DNA from: Elmis aenea
Taxonomy: Eukaryota > Arthropoda > Insecta > Coleoptera > Elmidae
Direction: 5' to 3'
NCBI GenBank assembly: GCA_947652605.1
Contig: OX393577.1
Location: 69,774,108-69,838,107 of the forward strand
Length of the DNA stretch: 64,000 nt
Positions 61,151-64,000 of this stretch are shown one piece after another. The position numbers and the translations under genes were made by a program. How positions within the stretch are numbered: the stretch's first letter is position 1; the number at the start of each line of letters is the position of its first letter. The notes below the pieces were generated by a model. It ran no database searches. It had not been told where the DNA came from and saw only the letters and a program-made list of their open reading frames with translations.

Positions 61151-62738
61151 AGATGTAAAAGCTGTTGTAATGAAAAAAATACACCCGTTATTTAATGTTC
61201 ACAAATGTATAATTCAATAAGAGCACAATTTCGATCAGATATATCACAACACAGTGGATCTATTTCTTTCCAATCATCCTTATCCACGATCTCCGAGTTA
61301 ACAAGTATTTAACAACTATAACTAGCCATCGTTGTTGTAATTGTTCGATAACACATAAATTGACAGCTACATATAGAGATATCTGTGGTAAAAACGTATC
61401 AATATACGATTGCAGTGAAGACATTAATTTGCTTGTGACAGGATTGGATTTCTCTATCATTTTGTAGTTTGTAAACCGGTGACAAACAGAAATATTATAG
61501 TGGTATGAGCACTGCGTGGTGTTGGATCAGATAAATTAGTTCCTTGGGATGAGTTTTTGACCGTGTGAAACGATAAATGCTTTAAGAATGTGCCTATTGC
61601 AATGGGATTAAGTGTATTATGTACTTTGCGAAGAGCTGTCCATAAAAAATAAGTCGATATGAGGTTATCGTGATTTACTTGCTTATTTTACAACATAACA
61701 TAATTGGACATTAACTTGAAAGTATAATATTTCGAAAAACACACACTCACTTATTATTTTGTTACGATTTTTAAGCCAACTCCTTCAAGAAGTTTAGAAT
61801 TTTTGTACAGAACGATAAAATTTGGCTCAAACTTTTTCTTTAGAGTAACTTTATTTCGTTATTTTAGTAGAGTAACTTTTAGTAATAATATTGCGTTAAT
61901 AATTATACAGCAAGAAGTTGTATTGCTATGAAAAATGCTAATCTAAAAATGCTCAGCCAGTTTTAGTGGCAATTAAGAAATAGGAGTACTTATTATTTTA
62001 TTTTGAAAGTTTAACTGTGAATAGCAATTATTTCTCGATATTTTTACAACAAATCTTTCGTTAAATGTTCTATACATTTCGCTGGCTCATTTGTAACGTT
62101 TCTTATCTAACTTTTGGTTTAGAAAAAATCTCTGACCCGTAAGTTTCGCCGATGCATTGTTTATCTCAAAACAATACTATAATTTGATTATAGATAATCC
62201 TTTCACACCGTTACTGTGCCGTTATGATTAATTATATTAGAAAGAAAAACTGTTTGCTTTGGGCTAGTTGTATGTTAGTAATTTATGTGTCGATAATATT
62301 CGCACGAAAATGGGTGTAAATAAAATCGTTTTTGGTGCATAGTTTATCCATATTTATCTCTTAATACACAAAGAGGAGATTTATGGATGTTGTATAAATA
62401 TTTTGAGGTAGATAAAAAAATATGTGTTTATTGTCGAATGCTCAAAACATCCGACGCAATTTAACGATCTCTTGATTAAAAAAATGGGTTTACTTTTCAA
62501 TATAGTCTCTTTTTTACACTTATCCAGCGCCTTTTTTGAAGCTGGTTTGCTTATCGTTTTGACTGTTGCTTCTCACATTTTCAATTTTCCCATAGCCTTA
62601 GCTATTTGTTCCATCCTAGAATCTTATCAGTTGATGTGGTTTTAAACATATCTGTGCATGTGTTTTATTCAAAAATTAGAAACTTGTGGGTCTTATGTTT
62701 TTTTGTAAGAGCTTTTGAAGAATTGTTTTACCGGTTCC
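61151..62738. other. Gene-free stretch
   Basis: AT-rich. A plus-strand frame at 62424-62645 reads as a hydrophobic peptide, but its reverse strand contains EQIAKAMGKLKM and KPASKKALDKC, which is as protein-like. Neither is supported by splice sites or a family. Confidence 0.5.
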
Positions 62739-62739
62739 T

Positions 62740-62808
62740 GGACTCTCACTTCTTGGTCAGTAGGAAATATATATGATTACTACCCACTGGCCAAGAGACG
62801 AGAGTCTT
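62740..62808 (+). ncRNA. Candidate miRNA-like hairpin
   Basis: Arms 62740-62764 and 62783-62808 pair with about three mismatches and three G-U pairs. Perfect blocks are GACTCTC/GAGAGTC and TCTTGG/CCAAGA. The loop is 18 nt. Size and pairing fit an animal miRNA precursor of about 69 nt. I do not recognise the arm sequences. The flanks extend the pairing little. It may alternatively be a remnant palindrome of the nearby LINE region. The strand is undetermined. Confidence 0.4.
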
Positions 62809-62879
62809 GTAACTTGTCCAGATTTTTTTATAAGAGATCCTTCAAAAAATATATTTTTGTTAAACTTATTTATATTTTT

Positions 62880-63535
62880 CTATTTCTGTGTTATGTTTCT
62901 CCACTCCTGCCTATCGTTAGCTAATTGTGGAACATCTCTCCAGTTGACGCCTTTTTCTTCTAGTCTTTCCTCAGTTCTTTTTCCCATTTTATTCTTGGTC
63001 TTCCTCTATTTTTTTCCCTGCAACTGCATTTTTCATCCTATTTTCGCGTATATACTTTCTGGCATGCGTAGTAGATGTCCAAGGTTTTGTTAAAGATATT
63101 GGTTTTAGTTTATTCCAACCCCAGTAGGCTTTCTTTGTGTTTGGCTTACATTCTTTAATTATTTTATCCATAAGAATTATAAAGATCAGTGGACTTAATG
63201 TGCCTGCTTGTCTTACTCCCACTATTGTTATAAATTCCTGGGAACTGCTGTTATGGGTTCTGCGTGCTTCTACCCGGTCTAAATCCACATTGCGCCTCTT
63301 CCAAATTTCTTTCGAAATGTTTCCTTAATCTCTCCTCCAAAATTCTTTCATATAAGTTCTCTACTACACTAAGTAGAGATAGGCCTCTATAGTTTTAGCA
63401 TTTTTTACTGTCGCCAGTCTTGAATATCGCTAATACCTCCCAGTCCTTTGGAATATATTTTCCTGCCATGCTTTATTTACTATTGTCAGCAGCATTTTCT
63501 TTCCATATTCTCCCATGTACCGCGACACTGGCAGG
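62880..63535 (-). mobile_element. LINE fragment (endonuclease/RT type), internally deleted
   Basis: The minus strand carries a piece of reverse transcriptase with several frameshifts. It starts near MGEYGKKMLLTIVNKAW, then IPKDWEVLAIFKTGD and YRGLSLLSVVENLYERIL, then AQCGFRPGRST (fingers). GVRQAGTLSPLIFIILMDKI follows (motif B). The catalytic YADD region and the thumb are missing. The sequence jumps at about 63080-63130 to the C-terminal tail, which reads as GRPRIKWEKELRK after a frame change and ends near 62880 with EWRNIT. This gives a reverse transcriptase without its active site. It belongs to the same broad LINE class as the plus-strand fragment at 53.7 kb. Confidence 0.85.
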
Positions 63536-64000
63536 TACAAGAGGAATTGAATAATAAGAAAAAGACTTATTTATATTAATAAATAATTCACTTAAATAAA
63601 TTAGGTTTTATGGGTCTTATGTGATCTTAAACATTTTTTCACTTCGTCAAGGACCTTATTCCTTGCACAGCGCCGTTGCGGATACATCTTTAGCTTTCCA
63701 TTAAGTGTTTTAAAACGTGCAACCGAAATGGTCGTTCTTTTTTGTGAAATAGTTAATTGAGTTTCCCAGGAAAGATCGAGTAAGCTAACCATAATACAAA
63801 TCTCGGTCTCTTGACGGTTAGTGTTGTATTATTAGATCTAGTACACGCTGAGTCAGGCCGTGTAATGAATACTAAGTGCGTTGCTGACGGGTCTGCCTCT
63901 GTGTGCTGGTGGTCTCTATGGGGGTTTCAACTCTACAGGGGCTTGAAGTTTAATATGAAGCCGGGAATATTTAACTTATTAAGCTTAGATAGCTGTAATA
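63536..64000. other. Window end, GC-richer island
   Basis: No gene recognised. The last 180 bases are GC-richer (GTCAGGCCGTGTAATG, GACGGGTCTGCCTCTGTG), like the regulatory-looking islands elsewhere, and may continue beyond the window. Confidence 0.4.

Noticed and set aside
1..64000. CRISPR arrays, operons, telomere repeats (TTAGG) and rRNA genes
   Set aside because: None seen; the DNA has eukaryotic organisation throughout.

Overview
The window reads as AT-rich nuclear DNA of an arthropod, most likely an insect. The signs are long gene-poor stretches, GT-AG splice signals with pyrimidine-rich acceptors, AATAAA signals, an internally deleted mariner element and several decayed non-LTR retrotransposons (LINEs). 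There are no operons, bacterial ribosome sites or tRNAs that I can see. A beetle is plausible, but nothing in the sequence proves it.

Layout. 1-1454: non-coding, with a strong hairpin at 537-622 and a GC-richer block after 1020. 1455-3312: a CR1-like LINE on the minus strand with a second copy of its own 3' end beside it. 3936-4185: first copy of a dispersed satellite of about 155-175 bp, which recurs at 16.7, 22.6, 52.4 and 60.6 kb in both orientations. 7785-8391: the best protein-coding exon, an orphan 132-residue reading frame with a splice acceptor before it and a poly(A) signal after it. 11301-12782: a chain of four possible plus-strand exons; their frame is consistent but is broken by one in-frame TAG. 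12.8-30.2 kb: a gene desert holding GC-rich islands, two of which carry perfect nuclear-receptor half-site repeats (DR1 at 18762, DR5 at 24844).

30215-30988: the RNase H end of a second LINE on the minus strand. 31-47 kb: mostly desert, with a GC-rich TATA-bearing block (35980-36530), a 140-bp tandem repeat (39115-39513) and a CTCF-like site (46257). 47123-47546: the deleted mariner. 48340-48540: a TATA-containing promoter-like or LTR-like block. 53730-54500 and 62880-63535: two remnants of endonuclease/reverse-transcriptase LINEs. 58307-59154: a possible hAT end followed by a 184-bp tandem array. 62740-62808: a second strong hairpin. Short elements whose ends read ACAGGGTGT-like recur through the window.

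Most of this is probably intergenic or intronic DNA of a large locus. The transposon genes are all broken. The items most worth checking are the orphan gene at 7.8 kb, the exon chain at 11.3-12.8 kb, the two miRNA-like hairpins, the dispersed satellite and the 184-bp array. I did not find a convincing new multi-gene system.
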